Source: Pararge aegeria (taxonomy: Eukaryota; Arthropoda; Insecta; Lepidoptera; Nymphalidae). From it: 64,000 bases of DNA. Below the pieces are notes generated by a model, which was given only the letters and a program-made list of their open reading frames with translations, had not been told where the DNA came from and did no database searches. This document shows positions 30,996 through 42,939 of this stretch, piece by piece. The position numbers were made by a program, and so were the translations under genes. The stretch is from NCBI RefSeq assembly GCF_905163445.1, contig NC_053182.1:18249501-18313500 (forward strand), written 5' to 3'. How positions within the stretch are numbered: the stretch's first letter is position 1; every line of letters begins with the position of its first letter.

Positions 30996-33389
30996 ATAGG
31001 TTATTAGTAGGATAGTAGGATGGTAGGATTGGGAAGTCTTCTATTTTGTGATTTATATAATTACGATTTATATTTTCTTAGTACAGAGCCTATTTCGTCA
31101 TTATACAACTCGAACTTGGCCTGTTTTTTTATTCTAGAAGCGTTCCAAACTCCACAAAATGTATTCGAGATTGGTTTCGGTACCGGTATTAAGATAAAAG
31201 CGGTGATTAGTTAATTACTTTTTATTTTACTCCGGAGCTCTTGTATAAGCCAAGGACCTCTGTAATGGAGGTCCACAAATTGATAATTAAATTTGAATAA
31301 ATGTGGAACTGTCGAATTTGAGATATCGCACCTTGTCTTTTATTTATTTTTATCGAGGAGGCTGTTTTAAAAGGCTGATAATATTTAAGCACGGATTCTG
31401 GTTTACTTAGTGGTCACCGTTTTTACTTAGAAAATAATAGTAACCTTATCCATAGGAAAGAGTAGGAAAAGGAAAGCACTTCTAAAATAAAAACCTGTTT
31501 ACCTGCCTGGATTTGAAAGTCATTAAAAAGGCGAAAGCACTAAAATATCTATTGAACGGTTGAACCTTGTAAAAATATTAAATTAAAATTAGGGTTTCCT
31601 TAGAAACTTATTCAAAACACTCTAATGCCCGTTTTCACTAACGACGTACAAGGCAATGCCTAAATAAGTAACGTCTAGTCTAATTCCTAGCATACATCAA
31701 ACATTCACCAATAGTTATCACCTAAGTGTTGATCACGTGTCAGGATCAGTCCGAATCCTAGGATTAGTGTTTACTTGTGACAAACCTATTGAAGATAAAA
31801 GTTTGAAACGTGCATAGTACCTACGCTAAACGACCCGTACCTAATAAAATGACAGGAGTTACTTGATTTTAATTTCTCTTTTCGCATGTGATGTTAGGGC
31901 TGTATCTTATTTCTTTCTGTAAAAACTGACAGTGGTTTCCTCAAAAACTATGAGCGTAAATAATGTACCAATATTTCGGTTTTCATTTACACGTTGTACC
32001 TATGATATAAGAAAAAAGTATACATGTACTATACACATAATAACTTCTTCAATTGGTTCTTAAAATATGATACAGTCAGTACTAATAACCAGGTTTAAAA
32101 CAGGCACTATTATTTTATTTTCACCATCAAACCTAATGATAGTCGTCTTGAAAGCAAGAAGTCCTAGAAAATTTATTTTACTGAGAAAACATTCCGTTGT
32201 ATATATATCTCGTTATAAATTCTAGGATATTTTGTTATATACTTTGCCAGCAGGTAATTATATATTATGAGATGTAATAGTTCCAGTAAGGCACAACCTT
32301 ATATTACCTTAGACGACAGGTTACCTACCGCGTTTAACTGTCATACGATAGTCATAGAAATCTATATGACACCACAAAATCTTAGATATCAGTGGTTTTA
32401 CCGCAGTTTTACAATCATATAATATTAAACTGTGATCATACGTGGGCATTAACTATTTTTGAATATCGTAGGTACTTCATAAGTATCTGCATAAATAAAA
32501 ATAAGTAGTACATAAGTGATAATAAAATTTGTATTCCTAGGAACGGTAGAATAAAATTTTAAGTCTCAAGAGTCCATAAGACTTTACGAGTGAAGATAAT
32601 TTTGTTGTAGTTAAGTCTTGAAAATGATCTTGGAAGAAGCGTTAAAGTTAATATTGCATAACCATAAATGTATCGATGATTTGAGGATATTTACGACTTT
32701 GAAGAATTGTTTTCTTGTCCATTGACAGAAGGTGTGTTATTTATTTATGCTGTAGGCTCTGGATCATAATCTGAGAGATAGTAACATGGAAGTAGATATT
32801 ACTTAACTAGTGTGTAATAGAAATATCAAAGACTTGCTGAAAATATCGACTTCTAAAACTTTGACATCGATATCGGCATATGTTGCGTTCTTACAGAAAT
32901 GGCAGCATTCACTCAAGTCATAAATTCATTGACCACTTTTCGAGTTTTTCGAACAAAAACATCGGAATCTGCTTTTTCATAACCACAAAGCTTGACAAAG
33001 CTTTGTCGTAAGCTAATATGCCGTTGGCTTTTTGTGTTTTTTATTATTTTTGAAGGATGAATTCTTCGAAAAAATAAGTTCATAGAGACACAAACACATA
33101 AATGTATAGGACGGAGTGAGAAAGAAAACATACAATTTTTACCTATTCCAGTTACCATGGAAACGAAATAATAAACCTTACATTTATCCTAATAGTTCTG
33201 ATACGTCCACCTCAATCTCTCGTAGGCTACTTTTCAGAAGGTATACTTCACCTGTGTGTGAATAAATTGCACATGATTTTTTTATTAATGTTGGAAAGCA
33301 ATGATGCTTGGATGATGTGATGGTTTGAGCACGCTTACCTAGAAGAAACCTAATCACTCTTTATCTTTATTTAAAAAAACATCTCTAGA
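30996..33389. other. Repeat-poor interval, no supported gene
   Basis: No shared repeats were recognised over 2.4 kb. Open frames at 31020-31214 (plus) and 32913-33158 (minus) lack domains and splice context. Confidence 0.5.
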
Positions 33390-33530
33390 AAACGATGCCT
33401 GAGAGTTCCCCATAGTATTATCAAAGGTGTGTGGAGTACACCATTCCGCACTGGGCCAGCGTGGTGGATTACCACCTGACCCGTGCCCTACTATGGGCTT
33501 GTAATGGGTTGATATGATGATAATAATTTC
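33390..33530 (+). mobile_element. SINE A, 3' half
   Basis: GCCTGAGAGTTCCCCATAG, AAAGGTGTGTGGAGTACACC, GGGCCAGCGTGGTGGATTAC and a GATATGATGATAAT tail. Confidence 0.75.
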
Positions 33531-33946
33531 GGAGTTAGATTATCAAATCGATGTTAACCTTTATCCTATTGCGCATCACTAGTCTGCCTGTTTCGTTATC
33601 TTTAGTGATGTCATGAGACGTGTCCGATGTCTCTTTACAGGGTCCTTGTCAATGGTAATTGAATATACTTGTAAGTTGGTACTATACCTAAGTGATTATT
33701 TTTAATGGCCACTCAAATAATCGAAATCGCTTAGTGATAGGTACCTAGCTATTTTTTTTCTCTCTCGCCCTTCAATCGATCTTTTTTGCTGATTTTAAGT
33801 TGCTCAGGAGTAACCACAGTTCAGTCGATTTTTGATAAAGGATTAAAATTTTATTTTCTAATGAATTATAAAAACGACACTTTTTATATGGGCCCACTAA
33901 AAATTGTGAAGTATACTATTGAATCGCACGGTAATTTGGTCCATAT
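33531..33946. other. No recognised feature
   Basis: No supported gene or repeat, except the left target duplication of the MITE at 33939-33946. Confidence 0.45.
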
Positions 33947-34167
33947 CAGTGGCGTGCATAGAGGGTATGCACAGGGTATGCAGATTATGTAAAATGTAGA
34001 AAATCTCCAGCACGAGTTATAAATACTTAAGGGTAGGCTTTTTATAACTTTTACAATGCCTATCCTTAAGTTTTTTATAACTCGTACTGGAGATCTCTGC
34101 CTCTGAGCTGATTTCTGCGTTTTATATCATCTGCATACTCTGTGCATACCCTCTATGCACACCATTG
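33947..34167. mobile_element. hAT-type MITE with 8-bp target duplication, near-palindromic
   Basis: 221 bp from CAGTGGCGTGCATAGAGGG to CCCTCTATGCACACCATTG. The flanks are GTCCATAT (33939-33946) and GTCCATAA (34168-34175), 7 of 8 identical. The terminal inverted repeats extend about 45 bp (TGCATAGAGGGTATGCACAG on both sides), and the interior is also inverted (ACTTAAGGGTAGGC versus GCCTATCCTTAAG). It is non-coding; one strand would fold into a long hairpin. Confidence 0.88.
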
Positions 34168-34175
34168 GTCCATAA

Positions 34176-34904
34176 GGTCTTAAACAAGGGTAAGATTGAC
34201 CCTTACCTCGTCTTACCGGAGTAGGCTCCGTCGGACGTTAAAATAGTTCCCTGTTCGGCTACGGTGTTGGAAAATTCATTAAGAAGTTTTAAATACGTTC
34301 GTTAAAGTATGGTAGATTTACGGCATTCCGATTCATGATTAATTTAATCTGTTTTATAATATTAAATTTGACCAAGGCACACCACTGTAAGCCGGGAAGA
34401 TTGACAAGTGTTAAAATGCTCTTCTTCTAAGGCGCTTCAGTCGTAGCAGCCTGGTCGTGACCGTCACTTAAAAATGTTATAAGAAACGTTCGGAAATATG
34501 GCAAGTTAGATGAAACATCTGCTGGTGAAATATTGCGAATGACATCGGCGTCGCGACGACGTCTCAAATGGAGCAAATAAGTTTTCCTACGAAATGACAG
34601 TTCGTAATGACGTATCAATTTCCAATATCAGTGACATTTGCATTTCCTTTGAACCGCATTGGATTGACATGTTAGTAAGAGACCGGAGATGGCAGATTTT
34701 TCAAAGCCATACTAATATTATGAATGCTAAAGTGGATCGTTTATTCTTTATACATTTTTTTATTTGTTACCTATGTTCCGCACGGTAGTTACGTATCTCA
34801 CAACAGGCTTGCGAAGGCGTAAATCTCGCGATCATTGCAGTCACTTAACACAAACAACAAATGAGTATATTAAATATATATATGCACATACATTGTCTCG
34901 GTGT
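34176..34904. other. No supported feature
   Basis: A minus-strand frame at 34427-34618 is rich in Arg, His and Leu (HLRRRRDADVIRNISPADV) and not low complexity, but there is no ATG, splice site or known family to support it. Confidence 0.4.
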
Positions 34905-35212
34905 ATTGCAGCAGTGATAGCTCAGTGAGTAGGAGCTCGACTTCACTTTCGGGGGGCCGAGTTCAAATATCAGCGCGCACCTCTAACTTTTCAAAGTTAT
35001 GTGCGTTTTAAGTAATTAAAATATCACTTGCTTCAACTGTGCTGGGAAAACATCGTGAGGAAACCTGCATGCCTGAGAGTTCTGCATAATGTTCTCAAAG
35101 GTGTGTGGAGTCCACCAATCCGCACTGGGCCAGCGTGGTGGACTACGGCCCTAACCCCTTCTCATTGCGGAAGGAGACCTGTATGGGGTTGAGATGATGA
35201 CGATGATGATTA
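34905..35212 (+). mobile_element. SINE A, full length
   Basis: Head GCAGCAGTGATAGCTCAGTG, CGACTTCACTTTCGGGGGG and GAGTTCAAATATC (B box), full body (ACATCGTGAGGAAACCTGC, GGAGTCCACCAATCCGCAC, GGGCCAGCGTGGTGGACTAC) and a GATGATGACGATGATGATTATG tail. It serves as the reference copy for family A in this window, about 305 bp. Confidence 0.85.
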
Positions 35213-35529
35213 TGACGTTGTCTCACGTACACAAGCAGAGGGGTAGCTGTCAAACAAGTGATCTTGTCGTAGATAATACACTAATACTACGGAAGTCTTG
35301 TGACGGACAAGGCACGGATTGGACGTGCGCCTGCACTCGTAACTGTGTGTAGTAGAGAGCCAATGAATTGTAAGTACTACCGGCCATTACAGTGACGTTT
35401 GCCAGCAAAGATTGTAAGATATACGCCTGTCGCAAGATACATAATTACCCTATGGGTCAGTACCGACACTGGAGATGGAAATAGGACAAATTAGCTTGTA
35501 CATATCCTGGAGCAATGATAAATGTAATT

Positions 35530-35745
35530 TAGGAAGTTATCATTTCTTAATTTTCTCTGGTCTGGTATGGTCAGCTTTGTCCATGAAAGTTACTTACTGA
35601 CAAAGACGTGCTGCCAAGCGGTTAAGCGTTTCGGTACGATACCGCGTAGAAAACGATTAGGAGTAGGGATTTAATATAACCAATATGGGTAAAATAAACA
35701 TGTAAGTCCGCTGCCATCTTAGATTGCATCATCGCTTACTTAAAA
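35530..35745 (+). mobile_element. SINE C, headless
   Basis: TTCTCTGGTCTGGTATGG, CTGACAAAGACGTGCTGCC, TTTCGGTACGATACCGCG, AACGATTAGGAGTAGGG, then TTAGATTGCATCATCGCTTAC. A short non-family insert lies near 35690. Confidence 0.7.
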
Positions 35746-36191
35746 TTGCATACAAGAGCAAACTTGTGAACATAGGTACGTTAATGAAAAGAATATGCGA
35801 AGTTGAATTAAAAATGAGTAAAATTATAAAAGGACGTAACTAACATGTTTTATTCGTCAATACAAAACCTAAAAACGGAACGCAAAGATCGTATCACGTT
35901 ACTGAATATTCAACGTTTTGATACAAAAAAAAAGAACGACCCATCCATATCCCCATCGAACCCTTTCTGAAAAAGAATCGTAAAGCAGCATGTTTGGGAT
36001 CGAAATCTGACCGAAGCGAAATTTATGGTAATCTAACCAGAATATCATTAGCGAACGAAAGTTTATAGACCAAGAGGTCGTTGATATTCCGATGGCGATA
36101 TTATTTCTTTATATGTTAATTATTAATTAGCTACAGACGAATAAAATTATGAGTAATATATATTTATCAACATAGTGATATTTCACAAACC
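35746..36191. other. No recognised feature
   Basis: No supported gene or repeat. Confidence 0.45.
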
Positions 36192-36199
36192 CCTATACC

Positions 36200-36444
36200 C
36201 AGTGGCGTGCACAGGGATTTTGACCAGGGTATGCCTAAAGAAGGAAAATGGCATAAAATCAAGAGTGAATCCTCTAGGCAAGCGCGCTCCACCTTAGGCT
36301 GCATCATCGCTTACCATCAGGTGTGATTGCAGTCAAGCGCTCGTCTATAAATATAAAAAAAGGAAATATTCTTCCCCTTTATGAGTAATACAAAATTTTT
36401 AGGGTATGCAGTGCTTTTGTGCATGTATGAAGTGCACGCCACTG
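36200..36444. mobile_element. hAT-type MITE with exact 8-bp target duplication
   Basis: 245 bp from CAGTGGCGTGCACAGGG to AGTGCACGCCACTG. It is flanked by CCTATACC at 36192-36199 and 36445-36452, an exact match. The termini share the CAGTGGCGTGCA start with the MITE at 33947, but the interior is different and contains GCTGCATCATCGCTTACC and GTGATTGCAGTCAAG, which is the 3' end of SINE C. Confidence 0.88.
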
Positions 36445-36640
36445 CCTATACCATACACAAACCAAAATAATTGAAATTTAAAAGAGTTACGGACGTATTT
36501 AAAAAAATGTGTTTATAATTTTGTTTTATTTTGTTTAAGCAGCATTTTCCATTTTTTTCACAAACTCATATAACATTGATCGTTATAAAATGAAGACGAA
36601 TTAAAATAAAAGGTCCCTTAGTTTCAGTAAAATTAGTTGT
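36445..36640. other. No recognised feature
   Basis: Right target duplication of the MITE, then AT-rich sequence. Confidence 0.4.
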
Positions 36641-37095
36641 TTTTAGTAGTATTCAGATGCTTTCACGGTTATTGCAATCAAACTGTGCAACGCACTACCC
36701 GAAAACATACGCCAAACATTTTCAAAACTCGTGTATTTAAACACTTTTTAGTTTCTGGTTGGTTTGGTGTATTCTCACACAAAATTGTTCATTAAAGTTA
36801 ATGTAGTTTAGGTATGCATAATATGTATTCTATTATTGTTTTGTTTTACGTACCTAATCTCTACTTCGTATTTGTTTTATTTACTTATCTGTTAAAATGT
36901 TTCCTAACAGATTTTTTCTCTTGTTTTTTTTAACATATCTCAAAATCTTACATTTCATTCTTCTGTTTTGTTTTTTTTTGTAATTTTACCTATCTATGCA
37001 CAATTATTAAAACCCTGACCACATTGCTAAAGGTTAGACTGGTGAAAAAGCTTCGATTATGCACATATTAGTTTTTAACTGTGCAATAAAGTATT
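36641..37095 (+). mobile_element. LINE C-terminus and possible 3' untranslated region
   Basis: A frame reads SDAFTVIAIKLCNALPEN, then IRQTFSKLVYLNTF and a stop. The pattern A-I-K-L-(W/C)-N-x-L-P-E-N-I-R is common to the end of Jockey/CR1-type LINE ORF2 proteins. A T-rich 3' region follows, ending with TGCAATAAAGTATTAAAAC, which contains an AATAAA signal. No other copy in the window, so the boundaries are guesses. Confidence 0.45.
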
Positions 37096-37365
37096 AAAAC
37101 AAACATAATATACTATAATGGAGATTATATAGAAAATGCAAATACAATCTACATTTTGTTCTAATATTCCTTTGAAAATGTTTCAAGAGCATTTCGTTTC
37201 GATAATTTTGTCAATCATTATGTCGTTTTAAACTACCTAACTGAATCAAGCTCTCGGACTACAGCATACATTGGGAAATGAGAATTTTAAAAACGTTCAT
37301 TTTAAATTGTGACTTCTGTTCTCGATATAAAAATCTTTTGTTTTTTTTTATTTAAGTACAAAAAT

Positions 37366-37401
37366 ATAAAGTCGTGATCATATTCGAAATCACGACTTTA
37401 T
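37366..37401. repeat. Perfect 13-bp inverted repeat
   Basis: ATAAAGTCGTGAT at 37366-37378 and ATCACGACTTTAT at 37389-37401, with a 10-base loop. No element context. Confidence 0.85.
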
Positions 37402-39547
37402 GCTATCCATTATAGCCAACAAAAACCGCTTCATTTTATACAGAACTTGATGTCCTTTGAGAATATTTATAAAACCTTTTTTATATTGTGTCGGTATCAG
37501 AGGATGCGGATTTAAAATGGGTAATAATAATATAATGTTTTAGGGTTCTGTACCATGTAACAGGAATTAAAAAATAACCTGCTTTTATGTGTATTTCGGC
37601 GTCATCATCGACATTCCAGCTGCAGGACGTTCACTTTTGGGTACACGTCTGTTGTAGGCTACACTATGGTTTTGTGCATTGTATCCCAAGACTCCCTGCG
37701 ACTCCTTTTATTGCATTTATCCACCTTACGGAATCTTACACTGTATTTTCCAAGCATAGCGAGGTCGCCTCTTCTGCCTTAAGGCCGCAACGTATATCCG
37801 TCATCATAGCTATTCCGATCTGCCATCACCACACGGCACGATTTCACTTACTTGGAAATTGAGCTTAATTCACTACACAGTAAAGTGTTAAAGATGTTTG
37901 AGTTCTGAGAGTACAGAGTCGGGTAAAATTATATAAACCAGAACCCTCGTGCATCGGGGCCAACGCTCGGCAATTTTATAACGAAACTGGACCTCTGCAT
38001 TAGTTGTATCTTCTGGAGTGTTATCGGGGCCATTTCGATCTAACCCGAAAAGTAAAATGTCAAAACCACAGAATTTATTTCACTCTCTCGCTGTAATTTA
38101 TTGCATACGTACGAGTTTGGAAGAAAAACTCGAAGGGCTTATGGTATAACCACAGTATACCGATATTACAGTTCTAAGACGGTTGGTAACGCGACTAGTC
38201 CTTACTATTCGTACTAATATTATGAATGCGAAAGTTCGCCACGGCTCAGAAGCTAAACCGCTCTTAAATGTATTATGCATTGATACAACAAGCATAGTAT
38301 ACGTATTAACTAAAGAAACTAATCCCGCGGAATTGTTAGAAAACCGAAACAATCGTTTGTCAAGTCTCGGGAAGCTATTATTGTTGTTATTTTTATAATT
38401 AATATTCCTTACAGCTATCGGTAAAACGTTTTTGTTAAGCTATGCGCTGGTTGCACATAGCATGTCGTCTTAATAGTGATGCGTGGGACATTGTCCCGGG
38501 TTAGCATTTACACTTTATGGACTGTACCCTGACATTACAAATGCCGCATTACCTCTTTGAGATGAGAACAATGTTAGCATATTTTTTCTTTTTAAATCAT
38601 ATAAGATTTTAAAGTAGTTTGCATTTATTCGTATAATGTGTTCTTAAAATTGTTGCATACGCTTTCATTTATTAATTTAATTGTTAAATAATATGAAACG
38701 GATGTCCTATTTATTAACTTGAAAACAAAAACTACATGTGCATAACTGTATGCGTGGTAAACTGTGGTAACATGGTCCCAATTTGCAAACATTATGCTTC
38801 GCTTCCTTCGATTTACGATCAACATTTTTTATTTATTCCTTTATTAGCCTCTTTCGTTTCTTGCATTAGGTGCTTAATAAGGTCTGGAAAGAGGTTTCGG
38901 CTGGTTAAATTGGATCAAATTTATATCCACATTATTAAGCCTGCTATGAAGATAAATATTATTGGATTGAAATTGTCTGGATTTGCTTATAATCTAAGTA
39001 AACATTTTCGAACATCAAAATCAATAAAAACACACATAAAAATACAATATTGTATGGATCTAATATTTTACGCAAACTTGGTAGCATAGTAACCAAAGAT
39101 ATAAAGCTAAACAATAGAGGTGCTACAATAGTGTAGATAGCTTAACGGTTTAAGTGTGGAGGAGTTAAAGAGTAAATACATAGATTCGCCACCCGAAAAA
39201 TATAAGTCGTACGCACGGTATCGACAAAGATTAAAAAAGTTAAAGATGCTGCTAATTATGTTTAAACAAGTCTTATATTCTTTTAAAGAATGATGTAAAT
39301 TTGCAACGAAGTTTCTCATCAGACTTATTGCCTTTTTCAAATGAACTAACGCATCTCTATCGTTACGTTGATCTGTCAAATCAGTATGAGTAGTCAAATC
39401 ATGTTGTTTCGTCGTCGATTTATTTAACGGTTTGTTAACGCGTTGGTTAGTTATACGCGGATGTGACGATTATTTAATCGAAAACTGCAAAAGTAGCACT
39501 GACCTAGGCAAAGAATTACATATTGCATAATAAAATTTACTGAACCT
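37402..39547. other. No supported gene
   Basis: No shared repeats were recognised. Open frames at 37587-37862 and 38736-39089 lack any recognisable domain. A TACTAATATTATGAATGCG motif near 38213 matches the start of Lep1-like elements but nothing follows it. Confidence 0.45.
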
Positions 39548-39806
39548 TAATAATAATAAATATACTACGACAATACACACATCGGCATGTAGCCCCAAAG
39601 CAAGCATAGCTTGTGTTATGGGTACTAAGATGGCTCATGAAAATTTTTATGAATAACATACATAAATACTTCAAATATACATATAAACACCCAAACACTG
39701 AAAAACATTCATGCTCATCATCCAGACAATTTCCAGTAGTGGGAATCGAACCCACGGCCTTTGGCTCAGAAAGCAGGGTAGCTGCAAACTGCGCCAATCG
39801 GTCGTC
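39548..39806 (-). mobile_element. SINE B, near full length
   Basis: Reverse copy: TACTACGACAATACACACATC, AAGCATAGCTTGTGTTATGG, ATTTCCAGTAGTGGGAATCG and the head GCGCCAATCGGTCGTC. Confidence 0.8.
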
Positions 39807-40214
39807 TAAATCTAATGACCTTTCATTTATCGGTGAAGGATCGGACCTACATTTGCAGTGAAGATCGTCAAATTAAATTTAAACCTTAAGCATTAATCAA
39901 AAAATATCAAACTCTAACTCCATTACCATTGAAATGGTATGAGTGTACTAATGATTTTTATTCCCACGTCATTTAATACCGATACAACATTCACCAAATG
40001 ATGCCTATTGTTAATATGGGATTGGTCGGGAAGCCATAAATTCCGGTTGAATAATCACTCTACCTAACATTATATTCAGTCCTATACAAATCTATAATAA
40101 ACCCTTCAATCACATTTGAGGTGATTAAGGCGTACTTTCTTCCATTCATAAATCTGTCCGATGCTCGATGATGCTCTGGATAAGTTTGTCTTTTTAAGTT
40201 CTTGCAGAAAACTT
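39807..40214. other. No recognised feature
   Basis: No supported gene or repeat. Confidence 0.45.
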
Positions 40215-40545
40215 TTCACGACCTCCCTGGCGGAATTTTGAATTCTGTGAATTTAAGTGGGACGCCCCGGGCTCGATTCCCAGCAGGGGAAACCATTTGA
40301 TAATTTATATTTTCTGGTCTCGTCTGGTTTGGCTTTGGCCGTGGCTAGTTCCCACTCTACCGACAAAGAAGTGACGTTAAGCGATTTAGTGTTCCGGTGC
40401 GATGTCGCATAGAAACTGATTTGGGGTATGACTACATACTCCCTAACAGGTGAGCCCGCTACCATCTTAGACTGCCATCATCATCATATACCACCAGGTG
40501 AGATTGCAATTAAGGGCTAACTTGTATTGGAATCAAAAAAAAGAA
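40215..40545 (+). mobile_element. SINE C, near full length
   Basis: Head TTCACGACCTCCCTGGCGG, GGCTCGATTCCCAGCAGGGG (B box), body TTGGCCGTGGCTAGTTCCC, GTGTTCCGGTGCGATGTCGC and CATACTCCCTAACAGGTGAG, 3' end GTGAGATTGCAATTAAGGGC and an A-rich tail. Confidence 0.8.
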
Positions 40546-40599
40546 AAGAAATACTGGTTTGAAGATTGTGCATTCGACAGATTTCTAAATAAATCATAA

Positions 40600-40795
40600 C
40601 TAATATTATAAATGCGAAAGTGTGTTTTTTGTTTGTCCGTCTTTCACGCCCTTACGAATCAACCAATATACTTGATTTTTGGTAGAGAGTTCGTTGAAAG
40701 GATGGAGAGTAAAAGTATAGGCTAATTTTTATTCCAGGAGAAATAATGGATTTGTCAAAATTCGTAATAAACGCAGACAACACTTAGTAATTCAT
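40600..40795 (+). mobile_element. Lep1-like Helitron fragment
   Basis: Starts AACTAATATTATAAATGCG, has CCGTCTTTCACGCCCTTACG and TATAGGCTAATTTTTATTCC, and ends near AACGCAGACAACACTTAG. Confidence 0.6.
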
Positions 40796-40937
40796 AATTA
40801 CGTCTAATGTGATTTCAAGTTTATAATTCACCTATATAGGACTCAACCCGAGTTTGTGGCTTCCCGGCCAATCTCTCGATTGTTTTCGATTTGTCGTAGC
40901 AGAGTTATTATTAAAAAGCACTGAATATAATGTAATA

Positions 40938-41115
40938 GGCGTGATAGCCTAGTGGTTGGGGCATCGGACCGATTTCGTTCAGTTTTGAAGAGTTATGAGC
41001 GTTTTGAATAGAATTGTATATCACTTAGTTTAGCGGTGAAGTAAACAATCGTGAGGAAACCTGCACGCCTGAGAGTTCTCAATAGAATTCTCAAGGGCAA
41101 TTCGCACTTGGTCGG
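40938..41115 (+). mobile_element. SINE A (diverged, internally shortened)
   Basis: Head GCGTGATAGCCTAGTGGTTG, body TCGTGAGGAAACCTGCACGC and GAGAGTTCTCAATAG, then GGGCAATTCGCACTTGG. Confidence 0.65.
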
Positions 41116-41117
41116 GT

Positions 41118-41531
41118 AGAAGATGTCTCTTAATGTAAAAGTTCAAAGTTTGTTTTAAAAGTAAGCTTATAGAAAAGTCCTACTATAGTATAATATATAA
41201 TAGGAATGTAATGAATAAAAAAGCTGGTGTGAATTATTGCTCTAGCCAGGTTGCTCTTTTTTTTTTTTTTTATTCTTAACTTTTTTATGTAGCGTTTGTT
41301 CAAAAAACATGCTCTTCTAATCATTTCAATGTGAGATGGTGATAACAAAAAAAACCAACCCGGCTAAGTTTGTTGTTAGCTTCTTCTTAGACCAGGACCC
41401 GTTCGGAACTTGTGGCTTAAGTTTTAATTTTACGAATTATTGCCGACTTCTCACTTCCGTGTATTTCTCATGTAATGTACGCATCAAAAGTGCCACCTAT
41501 AGGCTACATGAATAAAGATGTTTTTGACTTT
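41118..41531 (+). mobile_element. CR1/Jockey-type LINE 3' end, TTGACTTTGA-tail subtype
   Basis: C-terminal codons (AAAGTTCAAAGTTTG, TAAGCTTATAGAAAAGTCC) are followed by GTGAGATGGTGATAAC, CCCGGCTAAGTTTGTTG and TAATGTACGCATCAAAAGTG, ending TTTTTGACTTTGA. A T-run and about 60 unrelated bases at 41257-41325 interrupt it. Confidence 0.75.
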
Positions 41532-41600
41532 GACGTGGTGTACTACGGCCGAAACCTTTCGTAAACTGGAGGAGACCCGTGCCTGAATGATGATTTAATC
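41532..41600 (+). mobile_element. SINE A 3' fragment joined to the LINE tail
   Basis: Starts at GTGGTGTACTACGGCCG immediately after the LINE TTTGACTTTGA tail and ends near AATGATGATT. Confidence 0.6.
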
Positions 41601-42939
41601 TAATATGCAGATGTCAGTACATATTTATACTACGGATATAATATTAACTTAACTCAGGTTGCATACGTTGATACATTTCTTGGAAGTTTTTGAACCGTAC
41701 TAATTCTGTGAGTCTCGCGAATTAAGCTTGTCATTCTTTGGCCGCTGATAACACAAAAGCTAATATTTAAATAATATTCCGTTAAAATGGTCGCCATTTT
41801 GTAGAGCCTGTCGCACCGCATCGAGGCGATTATATTTCGATTACGTGGCTCATTTGGAATACGGGGGAACAATAGAAATCCCGGTCCCGCAAACAATAAT
41901 AGAATCGGGCGAACATCACTGACCCAAATAAAATCCGGTCTGTTTGGTTCTGTACACTGAGATAAACCTTCAAAACAGAACGGGAACGCAAACTCTAATT
42001 TACTAGCTATATTGTAATCATTTGAGCCATATTTTGTACATAAACCACATTATGCGTTGCCTGGAGAAGATCGTTTAAGACCGCCTTTGCGCGTTTTTAA
42101 TTTTGTTTTGTAGTTCGCATTTTTATTTTTGGCTTTTTATTGTGTGCTTTAAAGAGTTTATCTATCTTTAAATGATTTAAGATTTTCTTAGAATACGTAA
42201 CATGAATCTGAATGCGCACATGTATCTAGATAGACATACTTAATAAATTGGAATTGCAGAATTTCCTTAACGAGCACGCTACAATTCGCGCCCAATTAAT
42301 GGGTTATAATAAGTTATAATTAAGATGTGTTGAATATACCTTTTATTTTAAAAAATAGATGAGAAAATAGTAAATATTTTATTTTTTTATTGACAATTAG
42401 CCACTATTCGATTTGTCCCATCTGTAACTACAACAAGGTTCCAATATCTATTGGTTCTGGTTAAATATTACTTGTAACAACGTGCCACGCCTTTAGATGT
42501 CGAACCTGTTAAAGAGATAATTCTATCTATTGATACATTACGTCTTGTCATCATGTACGTTTATTTATTAGATATTAATATTATTATGTCTAACTTATTA
42601 ATAGGTATATTTCTTAAAAAGGTTGGTGTTTTATTTTTTATTAGCGTGTCAGCAGAGAGTGATATAGTGTTATTTTTTATTTAATACATCGGTAAAGCAT
42701 TTTAGTTAGCCTTTAAAAGTCTAGCCTTTTAGTCTTTAATGTTAGTCTCAGCCTCATTTTAGTTTTCTGTGTGTGTCCTATTTAATAAAATAAAACACAC
42801 AAAATAATAAACCTTGTCTGCCATCTTAACTGATCCTGACCTGTGAGGATCCTCAAGTTTATACTGAATTAAAACAAAACGCTATTTATGTTGTCCCATT
42901 TTGTATACAACGTTGGACAAAATTAGTTAGGTATGTTAG
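41601..42939. other. No recognised feature
   Basis: No shared repeats. A minus-strand frame at 41654-41896 lacks a recognisable domain. Confidence 0.45.

Noticed and set aside
34427..34618. Minus-strand Arg-rich 63-codon frame
   Set aside because: Composition is interesting, but there is no ATG, splice site, second copy or recognised family.
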